Shown here: in pieces, positions 57,483 through 64,000 of the stretch
Numbering within the stretch: position 1 is the first letter of the stretch
Layout: each line of letters opens with the position of its first letter
Notes under the pieces: model-generated
Databases searched by the model: none
Told to the model about the DNA's origin: nothing
What the model saw: the letters and a program-made list of their open reading frames with translations, nothing else
Program-made: the position numbers and the translations under genes
Assembly (NCBI RefSeq): GCF_900114635.1
Contig: NZ_FOTQ01000006.1
Coordinates: forward strand, 186,001-250,000
DNA: 64,000 bases
Reading direction: 5' to 3'
Origin: Shimia aestuarii
GTDB lineage: Bacteria > Pseudomonadota > Alphaproteobacteria > Rhodobacterales > Rhodobacteraceae

Positions 57483-58786
57483 GCCCGTTCGAAATCGGAA
57501 TGGCGTCCTTTGGCGTGATGGTTGTGCTGGTTTACTTGGGGCTCTGGGTGCCTTTCGCGCTCATGCTGTCGTCTTTTGGTGGCGTCTGGTTGATCAAGGG
57601 ATCGCCTATACTTGCGGGTAAGCTTCTCGCCCTGGCGGCTAGCAAGACCATTTCCAGCTACTTTTTCGGGGTCGTGCCCCTGTTCGTGTTGATGGGCTAT
57701 ATTGTCTCGGTGTCGGGAATGGGGCGCGACGCGTTCGATGTGGCCAATCACCTGTTTCGCCGCCTCAAGGGGGGGCTTGGAATCGGGACTGTTGGCGCGA
57801 ATGCCATTTTTGCCGCGATTACAGGAATTTCGATTGCGTCCGCTGCCGTGTTCACGCGGATCGCAGTGCCAGAGATGATGCGGCATGGCTATTCGGCGCG
57901 GTTTTCGGTCGGAGTGGTAGCAGGGTCGTCCGTGCTGGGAATGCTGATCCCGCCATCCCTGCTGTTGATCCTGTACGGGTTGCTGACGGAGCAGTCAGTC
58001 GGAGATCTGTTCATTGCGGGCGTTCTTCCGGGCGTGGTGCTGGCGCTGCTTTTTGGCGGAGGTATCTGGCTGACAGCTCATCTGAACCCGTCTGGACTTG
58101 GATCGATGCGGGATGCAGATGACATGCCCGTGCTCAGCCGGAGGGAGCTGTTGGTCAAGGGTTTGCCATTGGCGCTTTTGATCGGGCTTGTGCTCGGCGG
58201 GCTATACGCCGGGTTTTTTACGCCGATCGAAGCGGGGGCCGTCGGCTGCTTTGGGGCGATCGTCATTGGATTGGCGCGGCGTTCGCTGAGTTGGCGCGAT
58301 TTCTGGCAGGTTTTGAACGACACAGGGCTTGTCACCGCGTCCATCTGTTTCCTGATCATTGCCGCCCAGATGTATTCGCGCATGTTGGCGCTTTCCGGTG
58401 TCCCCGCAGAATTTGGAAGTTTTGTCGCGTCTGCAGATATCGGTTTCTGGGGGATAATCCTTGCCTATGTGGGGCTGGTAATCGTCATGGGAACGGTCCT
58501 GGACAGTTCTTCCATCATGCTCATTCTCGTGCCGCTCATGCTGCCGGTCCTAGCTACGATGCAAGTTGATCTGATCTGGTTCGGGATCATCACCATCATC
58601 GCGGTCGAAATCGGGTTGCTGACACCGCCATTCGGTATCTCGGTCTTTGTTATCAAGTCCGCCTTGGACGATCCCGAGATCACGTTGGGCGACATTTTCC
58701 GAGGCGCGGCACCCTTTGCCCTTCTGATGCTGGTCCTTCTGGGACTGGTTCTTGTTTTTCCACAACTCGCCACTGCGCTCATCTAG
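57479..58786 (+). CDS. TRAP transporter large permease (DctM family), system 3
   Basis: This 435-residue membrane protein has the DctM hallmarks VPLFVLMGYIVSVSGMGRDAF, NAIFAAITGISIASAAVFTRI, GSSVLGMLIPPSLLLILYG and the C-terminal EIGLLTPPFGISVFVIKSAL. About twelve membrane segments are visible. It overlaps the small subunit (ATGA) and is followed 13 bp later by the cyclase-family gene, so the transporter and the hydrolases are probably one operon. Confidence 0.92.
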   Translation: MSPFEIGMASFGVMVVLVYLGLWVPFALMLSSFGGVWLIKGSPILAGKLLALAASKTISSYFFGVVPLFVLMGYIVSVSGMGRDAFDVANHLFRRLKGGLGIGTVGANAIFAAITGISIASAAVFTRIAVPEMMRHGYSARFSVGVVAGSSVLGMLIPPSLLLILYGLLTEQSVGDLFIAGVLPGVVLALLFGGGIWLTAHLNPSGLGSMRDADDMPVLSRRELLVKGLPLALLIGLVLGGLYAGFFTPIEAGAVGCFGAIVIGLARRSLSWRDFWQVLNDTGLVTASICFLIIAAQMYSRMLALSGVPAEFGSFVASADIGFWGIILAYVGLVIVMGTVLDSSSIMLILVPLMLPVLATMQVDLIWFGIITIIAVEIGLLTPPFGISVFVIKSALDDPEITLGDIFRGAAPFALLMLVLLGLVLVFPQLATALI

Positions 58787-58799
58787 GAAAGGAGCCGTC

Positions 58800-59576
58800 A
58801 TGCCCCGCCGATACGTAGACCTGTCTGTGCCGCTCGAAGCTGGCATAGTCAGTGATCCACCGATCATGCTGCCCGAGATCACGTACATGTCCCATGAACA
58901 AACCGCCGAACAGGTGATGTCGTTCTTTCCGGGGTTGAAGAAAGAAGACCTTCCGGGTGGTGAGGGGTGGGCGGTCGAGATGCTGCAGATTGCAACGCAT
59001 AACGGCACCCATCTGGACGCGCCCTATCATCACCATTCCACCATGAACAACGGCGAGCGAGCGATCACCATCGACGAGGTGCCGTTGGAGTGGTGTTTAA
59101 ATCCCGGCGTTAAGCTTGATTTTCGCGACTTTGATGACGGTTACGTCGTGACGGCAGCGGATGTGGAAGCGGAACTTAAGCGGATTGGTCACGAGTTGCG
59201 CCCGCTGGACATCGTTGTGGTCAACACCTCGGCAGGGGCGCATTACGGCAAGCCGGATTACCTGATGAAGGGCTGCGGCATGGGGCGGGAGGCGACGATG
59301 TACCTCTTGGAGCGTGGCGTGCGTGTGACTGGGACGGATGCCTGGAGCTGGGACGCGCCCTTTGCCCTCACCGCTCAGGAATATGCCAAGACGGGTGACG
59401 CCAAGATCATCTGGGAAGGCCATCGTGCGTCGATGGAGATCGGCTATTGCCATATGGAGAAACTCACCGCGCTGGAAACGCTCCCGGCGTCCGGGTTCGA
59501 GATTTCCTGTTTCCCATACAAGATCAAGGGCGCGAGCGCGGGCTTTACCCGTGCGGTTGCGATTTTCGAGGAGTAA
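58800..59576 (+). CDS. Cyclase-family hydrolase (PF04199, kynurenine formamidase-like)
   Basis: This 258-residue soluble protein belongs to the cyclase superfamily of metal-dependent amidases. The metal motif HNGTHLDAPYHHH is at about residues 66-78, with further ligands likely in TDAWSWDAPF. Family members hydrolyse formamides or cyclic amides such as N-formylkynurenine or isatin; the substrate cannot be read here. The ATG at 58800 follows AAAGGAG. It is 5 bp upstream of the fumarylacetoacetate-hydrolase-family gene, which may use its product. Confidence 0.86.
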   Translation: MPRRYVDLSVPLEAGIVSDPPIMLPEITYMSHEQTAEQVMSFFPGLKKEDLPGGEGWAVEMLQIATHNGTHLDAPYHHHSTMNNGERAITIDEVPLEWCLNPGVKLDFRDFDDGYVVTAADVEAELKRIGHELRPLDIVVVNTSAGAHYGKPDYLMKGCGMGREATMYLLERGVRVTGTDAWSWDAPFALTAQEYAKTGDAKIIWEGHRASMEIGYCHMEKLTALETLPASGFEISCFPYKIKGASAGFTRAVAIFEE

Positions 59577-59581
59577 GCAAT

Positions 59582-60472
59582 ATGCGATTGGGAACTGTAG
59601 AGCATTTGGGGGCCAAGAAACTTGTTGCCGCAAGTGATGACGGGCTGGTGGTGCTGGGTATGTATTCCGACATGCTGGCGCTGATCGAGGCGGGGCAGAC
59701 CGGGCTGGATCAAGCCGCCGATGCATTGGCGGCACGAGGCGAAGTGATCGCGCAAACGGATGTTCGGTTCCTGCCGCCGATCATGCCGGTGCAATACCGC
59801 GATTGTCTGGTCTTTGAACAGCATCTGATCAACAGCTTTGCAGCCGCGACCAAGATGACGGGACGCCCCTTTGACATTCCCCCCGTCTGGTACAAGCAGC
59901 CGATCTATTACAAGGGCAACAGGATGTCCTTTGTCGGGCATGGCGCAGAGGTTGAATGGCCCGCTTATGCCGAGTTCCTTGATATCGAACTGGAGCTGGC
60001 CATCGTGGTTGGCAAGAAAGGACGCGATATCAAATCGGAAGACGCCGAGGATCACATCTTTGGCTATTCCATCCTCAACGATGTCTCGGCACGGGATGCG
60101 CAGATGGTCGAGATGCCCGGGCAGTTGGGGCCGGCCAAGGGCAAGGATTTCGACACCGGCAACATCCTTGGGCCCTTTATCCTGACCGCAGACGAGGTTG
60201 CGCATCCGGTGTCGCTTAACATGGAAGCGCGGGTAAATGGCGAACGCTGGGGTGGCGGGAACTCCTCGCAGATGCACCATGATTTTGGCGCGATTCTCGC
60301 CCATATCTCGGCTTCTGAGACGTTGTATCCGGGCGAGTTGATCGGGTCGGGAACCGTTGGAACGGGCTGTGGTCTGGAGATCGGCAAGAAACTTCAACCC
60401 GGTGATCTTTTTGAACTTGAGATTGAAAAGATCGGAACCCTGGCCAACCGGATCGTGAGGCAAGGCAAATGA
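59582..60472 (+). CDS. Fumarylacetoacetate hydrolase family protein
   Basis: This 296-residue enzyme has the C-terminal FAH fold. The acidic metal ligands are in EFLDIELELAIVVGKKG (E-x-E pattern) and a downstream SILNDVSARDAQM, with a closing GDLFELEIEKIGTLANRI. Family members cleave C-C bonds or hydrolyse 2-oxo acids, for example acylpyruvases and oxalacetate-type enzymes. The ATG at 59582 is close behind the cyclase stop. It overlaps the OsmC gene by 4 bp. Confidence 0.87.
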   Translation: MRLGTVEHLGAKKLVAASDDGLVVLGMYSDMLALIEAGQTGLDQAADALAARGEVIAQTDVRFLPPIMPVQYRDCLVFEQHLINSFAAATKMTGRPFDIPPVWYKQPIYYKGNRMSFVGHGAEVEWPAYAEFLDIELELAIVVGKKGRDIKSEDAEDHIFGYSILNDVSARDAQMVEMPGQLGPAKGKDFDTGNILGPFILTADEVAHPVSLNMEARVNGERWGGGNSSQMHHDFGAILAHISASETLYPGELIGSGTVGTGCGLEIGKKLQPGDLFELEIEKIGTLANRIVRQGK

Positions 60473-60978
60473 GCGATGCGGTGACACCCGAGACCATGCC
60501 GCAAAGGGCGGTGGTGCAGTTTGATTGTCACGGTCAGGCGGTTGGCAAGATGCGCAACGAACTGGTTGTGTGCATGGTGAAACCCTTTGAGGAACGTTTT
60601 GAACTTGCCACCGATGAGGGCCCGTTTCATGGCGGAGACAGTTCGGCCCCGCCGCCGCTCGCGCTGTTTGTGGGCGGGTTGACGGGGTGCATCATGACCC
60701 AGATCCGCGCCTTTGCGAAACGCCTTCGCGTGCCACTCAATGATCTCTCGGTAGATGTGCGCGTGCAATGGGATTGGGCGGCCAAGGACCGGGTGTATGA
60801 AACGGCGCCCAAGTCGTTCGAGATCGACATCGCGCTGGATAGTGACGCGCCGATGGCCGATCAACACGCGTTGATCGACGCGGCCAAGAAGGGCTGTTTC
60901 ATCGAGCAAACATTGGGCCAGTCGAACACGATCCGGCATCGCATTCGTCAGGGAGAGGATTGGATCGAGGTCGACTGA
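60469..60978 (+). CDS. OsmC/Ohr family protein
   Basis: This 169-residue protein has the OsmC layout, with the reactive cysteine pair in GLTGCIMTQIRAFAKRL and in AKKGCFIEQTLG. Such proteins reduce organic hydroperoxides with thiols. Its start overlaps the FAH-family stop (ATGA). Being in a catabolic operon rather than near oxidative-stress genes, it could have been recruited for a pathway step. A 102-bp gap precedes the next gene. Confidence 0.85.
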   Translation: MSDAVTPETMPQRAVVQFDCHGQAVGKMRNELVVCMVKPFEERFELATDEGPFHGGDSSAPPPLALFVGGLTGCIMTQIRAFAKRLRVPLNDLSVDVRVQWDWAAKDRVYETAPKSFEIDIALDSDAPMADQHALIDAAKKGCFIEQTLGQSNTIRHRIRQGEDWIEVD

Positions 60979-61080
60979 ACCCGCGGTTTCATGCTGTGCG
61001 CAAAAGGCATTGGAAGACGATCAGGGATTGCCTAGGGTGCAGCACAACAGCCTAACCCAGACGGCAGGATGGAGCCTTTG

Positions 61081-62022
61081 ATGAACACCCCCAGCCATTC
61101 CACACATGACGCCCAGGCGGATGATCGCAACGAGCATATCAAGATCTATGTGAACGGCGAGATCGTTCCCAAGCACGAGGCCGTCGTGTCGGTCTATGAC
61201 AGCGGCTTCATGCTGGGGGATGGTATGTGGGAGGGGATGCGGCTCTATGATGGCGAGTGGGCCTTTTTTGAAGAGCACATGGACCGCCTGTTCAGCTCGC
61301 TCAAGGCGGTCTCGCTGGATATCGGTCTCGGCCCTGAGGATATCCGAGACATTCTGGATCGCACTGCAGCGGCCAATGGCATGACTGACGATGGGCATTG
61401 CCGGTTGATGATCACGCGGGGGCGCAAGGCGAAGCCATTCCAGCATCCGGGGCTGTCGCGCTTTGGGCCGACGATTGTTGCGATTGTCGAGCATTCCAAA
61501 CCGGCCGAAAGCCTGCAGAAAGCGGGCATCCGGCTGGCGTCGGTGCCGCAGGTGCGGGGCTTGCCGCATAGTCAGGACGCCAAGTTCAACAGCCATTCCA
61601 AGCTGAACTGTGTGATCGCCTGTTTGCAGGCTGAGCAGGCGGGAGCGGATGAAGCGCTGATGCTGGATCCGCATGGGTTCGTGAACACGACCAACGCGTG
61701 CAATTTTTTCATCGTGCGGCGTGGTGAGGTTTGGACGTCGACCGGGGATTATTGCATGAACGGCGTGACGCGCCAGAAGGTGATCGACCTGTGCCACGAG
61801 AATGCCATGCCTGTGCGGGAAAAGAATTTTTCCCTTTATGAAGCCTACAGCGCCGATGAAGCCTTTTTGACGGGGACCTTTGGCGCGCAGACACCGGTGG
61901 CCGAGATTGACGGGCGCAAGATCGGGACCGAGGCCGGGGCGGGGCCGGTGACCAAACGCATTCGCGCGCTCTACAAGGCGCTCATTGCCGAGACGGTTGC
62001 GCGTCAGAAAGCGGCGCGATAA
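61081..62022 (+). CDS. Class IV aminotransferase (branched-chain / D-amino acid type)
   Basis: This 313-residue PLP enzyme has the fold-type IV pattern: an arginine-rich substrate region at VYDSGFMLGDGMWEGMRLYDG, the Schiff-base lysine in LPHSQDAKFNSHSKLN, and FVNTTNACNFFIV with VTRQKVIDLC in the C-terminal half. The ATG at 61081 has GGAG eight bases upstream; the ATG at 61069 is an alternative. It transaminates a branched or D-amino acid, perhaps coupled to the FAH-family enzyme. Confidence 0.88.
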   Translation: MNTPSHSTHDAQADDRNEHIKIYVNGEIVPKHEAVVSVYDSGFMLGDGMWEGMRLYDGEWAFFEEHMDRLFSSLKAVSLDIGLGPEDIRDILDRTAAANGMTDDGHCRLMITRGRKAKPFQHPGLSRFGPTIVAIVEHSKPAESLQKAGIRLASVPQVRGLPHSQDAKFNSHSKLNCVIACLQAEQAGADEALMLDPHGFVNTTNACNFFIVRRGEVWTSTGDYCMNGVTRQKVIDLCHENAMPVREKNFSLYEAYSADEAFLTGTFGAQTPVAEIDGRKIGTEAGAGPVTKRIRALYKALIAETVARQKAAR

Positions 62023-62057
62023 TCGGCCACGTCGTAGGGGAAACCGGGAGCCGTGAC

Positions 62058-62957
62058 ATGACTGCCAAGGAAAGCTGGATCGCTGTTGATATCGGGGCGT
62101 CGGTCATGCGGGCGTGGCAGATCACTGGCGACCGCGTTCCGGGCGCGGTGCGGCAGGTTGCGGCGCCGGATGGTTATACGGATGAGACATTCGAAGGCTT
62201 GTTGCTTGAACTGATCGGCGGGTGGTTTGAGAGCGGGCCAAACTGTGTTCTGGTCAGCGGATTGTCCCGTGTGCAGAGCGCGGCGCAAATGGTGCCCTTT
62301 GCCGCCGTGCCTGTGAAACCCGCGACGCTCAAACCGGTGCTGGTGCCCGTGTCCGATCCGCGCATTCGGTTGTTCGCGGTTCCGGGACTTCGGCAGGCGC
62401 GACCCGTCGACGTGACCCAAGGCGATGAGACCCGCGTGGCCGGGTTTCTGGCACGCAATCCGTCGTGGGACGGGGTGATCTGTTGTGTAGGGCGCGCAAC
62501 AACATGGGCGCATGTCAGCGCGGATGAGGTGGTCAGCTTTCAGGCGTTTCTGACCGGGGAACTTTGTGAGCAGCTTTGCAAGACCGAGGCGCTGGGCCCG
62601 TTGCCGTCTGACGGGTGGGGTGGCGACGTGTTCATCGATGCGATGGAGGCGACGCTTTCGCGCCCCGAGGCGCTGGCGAGCCGGTTGCATGGTTTGCGGG
62701 CGCAAAAGGTTTTGGGCCAGGGGGAAGACGCTGCTTTGTCCGTGAAGTTGGCGGGGTATTTTCTCGGGGCAGAGCTTGGGGCGAGTCGCCCTTATTGGCT
62801 GGGGCAGCACGTTGCGGTGATCGGTGATACGCCGCTTGCTTTGGGCTACGAAGCGGCTCTGAAACGACAGGGTGCCCCGGTTGAGAAGATGTCGGACGAG
62901 GAGGCCACGATCGCGGGATTGCGGGTTGCGTATCAGGCGTTGATGGATCTCGACTGA
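62058..62957 (+). CDS. 2-keto-3-deoxy-galactonokinase-like protein (DgoK family)
   Basis: This 299-residue kinase-like protein begins with an actin-type phosphate loop WIAVDIGASVMRAW. The downstream VTQGDETRVAGFLARNP and VICCVGRATTWAHV segments match DgoK, which phosphorylates 2-keto-3-deoxy-galactonate. The expected glycine-rich ADP region and catalytic aspartate are less clear, so activity is uncertain. No galactonate aldolase or other sugar-acid gene is adjacent. It may be part of a larger sugar-acid operon beyond the window or a divergent kinase. Confidence 0.8.
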   Translation: MTAKESWIAVDIGASVMRAWQITGDRVPGAVRQVAAPDGYTDETFEGLLLELIGGWFESGPNCVLVSGLSRVQSAAQMVPFAAVPVKPATLKPVLVPVSDPRIRLFAVPGLRQARPVDVTQGDETRVAGFLARNPSWDGVICCVGRATTWAHVSADEVVSFQAFLTGELCEQLCKTEALGPLPSDGWGGDVFIDAMEATLSRPEALASRLHGLRAQKVLGQGEDAALSVKLAGYFLGAELGASRPYWLGQHVAVIGDTPLALGYEAALKRQGAPVEKMSDEEATIAGLRVAYQALMDLD

Positions 62958-63151
62958 CCTGTCAGGTGGGCGCGTGCTGGACCTTTGCTCCCTCCGACAA
63001 GGCACTGTTGGCGCAATAAAGTGTCGCAGTTGGATAAAAAACCGACAGATTTGAAATTCTGATCTTTACAGCCCGGCATTCTCGGCGCTTTCTGTGTGTA
63101 CCGTCGTGTACCGCGCGGCGGCCCTGCCAGACCCGTGTTTTGGGTCGAGCG

Positions 63152-64000
63152 ATGGAGGACCCCTTGAAGCCGACTGATATCCAAGACCCTGAGTATTTCC
63201 ACAAAGTTGTAGATTGCCAGTTTGCCTGCCCGGCGCATACGCCGGTGCCCGAGTACATCCGGCTGATCGCTCAGGAGCGCTATACCGATGCCTATATGAT
63301 CAACTGGGAAAGCAACGTTTTCCCCGGTGTTCTTGGGCGAACCTGCGACCGACCCTGCGAACCGGCCTGCCGCCGCGGACGTGTCGAGGAAGAACCTGTG
63401 GCGATATGCCGTCTGAAACGGGTCGCCGCAGACTTCAAGGACGACGTGAAGGGTCTTTTGCCCGGTGCGGGGCCGAAGAACGGCAAGAAAGTCGCACTGA
63501 TTGGGGGCGGCCCGGCCTCTCTGACCGTGGCGCGGGACCTCGCGCCGCTTGGCTACGAGCTGCATCTCTACGATGAACATGCCAAGGCGGGCGGCTTCAT
63601 GCGGAGCCAAATCCCCGCCTTCCGTCTGCCCGACGAGGTGCTGGACGAGGAAGTGGGCTATGTGCTCGACATGGGCGTACACACCCATTTCAACAAATAC
63701 GTGGATAGCCTGCAGAGCATCCTGGATCAGGATTACGATGCGATCTTTGTCGGCTGCGGCGCACCGCGAGGCCGCGATCTGCCCAACCTGCCAGGGCGCA
63801 AGGAAGCCGACAAGAACATCCATATCGGCATCGACTGGCTGTCGAGTGTCGCGTTCGAACACACCAAGAGCATCGGCAAGCGCGTGATCGTGCTTGGCGG
63901 GGGCAACACCGCGATGGATTGCTGCCGCACCTCGCGCCGCTTGGGCGGCGAGGACGTCAAGGTGATCGTGCGCTCCCCCTTCGAGGACATGAAGGCGAGC
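63152..64000 (+). CDS. PreT-like NAD(P)-dependent dihydropyrimidine dehydrogenase small subunit (partial)
   Basis: The frame runs open to the window edge, giving 283 residues. An N-terminal iron-sulfur region (CQFACPAHTPVPEY and TCDRPCEPACRRGRV) is followed by a FAD domain VALIGGGPASLTVARDLAP and an NAD(P) domain VIVLGGGNTAMDCCR. This is the layout of PreT, the GltD-like subunit of dihydropyrimidine dehydrogenase and of glutamate synthase small chain. A GGAGGA sits four bases before an in-frame TTG at 63164, so the start may be there rather than at the ATG at 63152. The C-terminus is outside the window. Confidence 0.85.
   Translation, partial: MEDPLKPTDIQDPEYFHKVVDCQFACPAHTPVPEYIRLIAQERYTDAYMINWESNVFPGVLGRTCDRPCEPACRRGRVEEEPVAICRLKRVAADFKDDVKGLLPGAGPKNGKKVALIGGGPASLTVARDLAPLGYELHLYDEHAKAGGFMRSQIPAFRLPDEVLDEEVGYVLDMGVHTHFNKYVDSLQSILDQDYDAIFVGCGAPRGRDLPNLPGRKEADKNIHIGIDWLSSVAFEHTKSIGKRVIVLGGGNTAMDCCRTSRRLGGEDVKVIVRSPFEDMKAS

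Overview
The window looks like accessory chromosome of an alphaproteobacterium of the Rhodobacterales (Roseobacter-type). Reasons: GC-rich coding sequence with very tight, overlapping genes; three complete tripartite TRAP transporters; a Potabcd-type ABC importer joined to a trimethylamine-dehydrogenase-like enzyme, an MttB-family protein and a creatinase; and a formate dehydrogenase locus with the accessory genes (DUF3305, DUF3306, TorD-like, formate-region Tat peptide) seen in this group. The lineage is inferred from gene content. I saw no tRNA, rRNA, insertion sequence, phage gene or CRISPR array.

Region 1 (1-11.4 kb) is a likely organosulfate module. A minus-strand operon (GMC alcohol dehydrogenase, acyl-CoA ligase, aldehyde dehydrogenase running off the left edge) diverges from a plus-strand operon (TRAP transporter, arylsulfatase-family enzyme, alkyl-sulfatase-family metallohydrolase). 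The order suggests uptake of a sulfate ester, desulfation to an alcohol, and oxidation through the aldehyde and acid to an acyl-CoA.

Region 2 (11.4-22.5 kb) is a methylated-amine/creatine module. A BetI-like TetR regulator diverges from an ABC importer (two permeases, ATPase, binding protein), followed by a TMADH-type flavoenzyme, a non-pyrrolysine MttB homologue, a class III aminotransferase and a creatinase. A perfect 20-bp palindrome lies at the ABC operon promoter.

Region 3 (22.5-42.7 kb) is a formate respiration locus, probably tungsten-dependent. It holds a tungstate ABC importer (tupBCA), a minus-strand accessory operon (DUF6494, Mrp ATPase, degenerate biotin/lipoate-ligase-like protein, DUF6505), a cytochrome c fused to a shortened TupA-like domain, a polyferredoxin, DUF3305/DUF3306/TorD-like proteins, the Tat-exported FdhA with FdhB and FdhC, a WD40-cytochrome c fusion, a 41-residue protein, and an NtrC-like regulator without its sigma-54 contact loop facing a Cache-domain histidine kinase.

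Region 4 (42.7-55.0 kb) starts with an RpiR regulator. It diverges from an N-formylglutamate-amidohydrolase-like gene, a second TRAP system, a glutamine-synthetase-like ligase, an aldehyde dehydrogenase and an iron alcohol dehydrogenase. This set fits a gamma-glutamylation route for an amino alcohol. An aminotransferase, a rhodanese and a PuuB/DadA-type oxidase follow.

Region 5 (55.0-64.0 kb) has a TetR regulator with its own inverted repeat, a third TRAP system, then cyclase-family, fumarylacetoacetate-hydrolase-family and OsmC proteins, a class IV aminotransferase, a 2-keto-3-deoxygalactonokinase-like protein, and the start of a PreT-like flavoprotein cut by the right edge.
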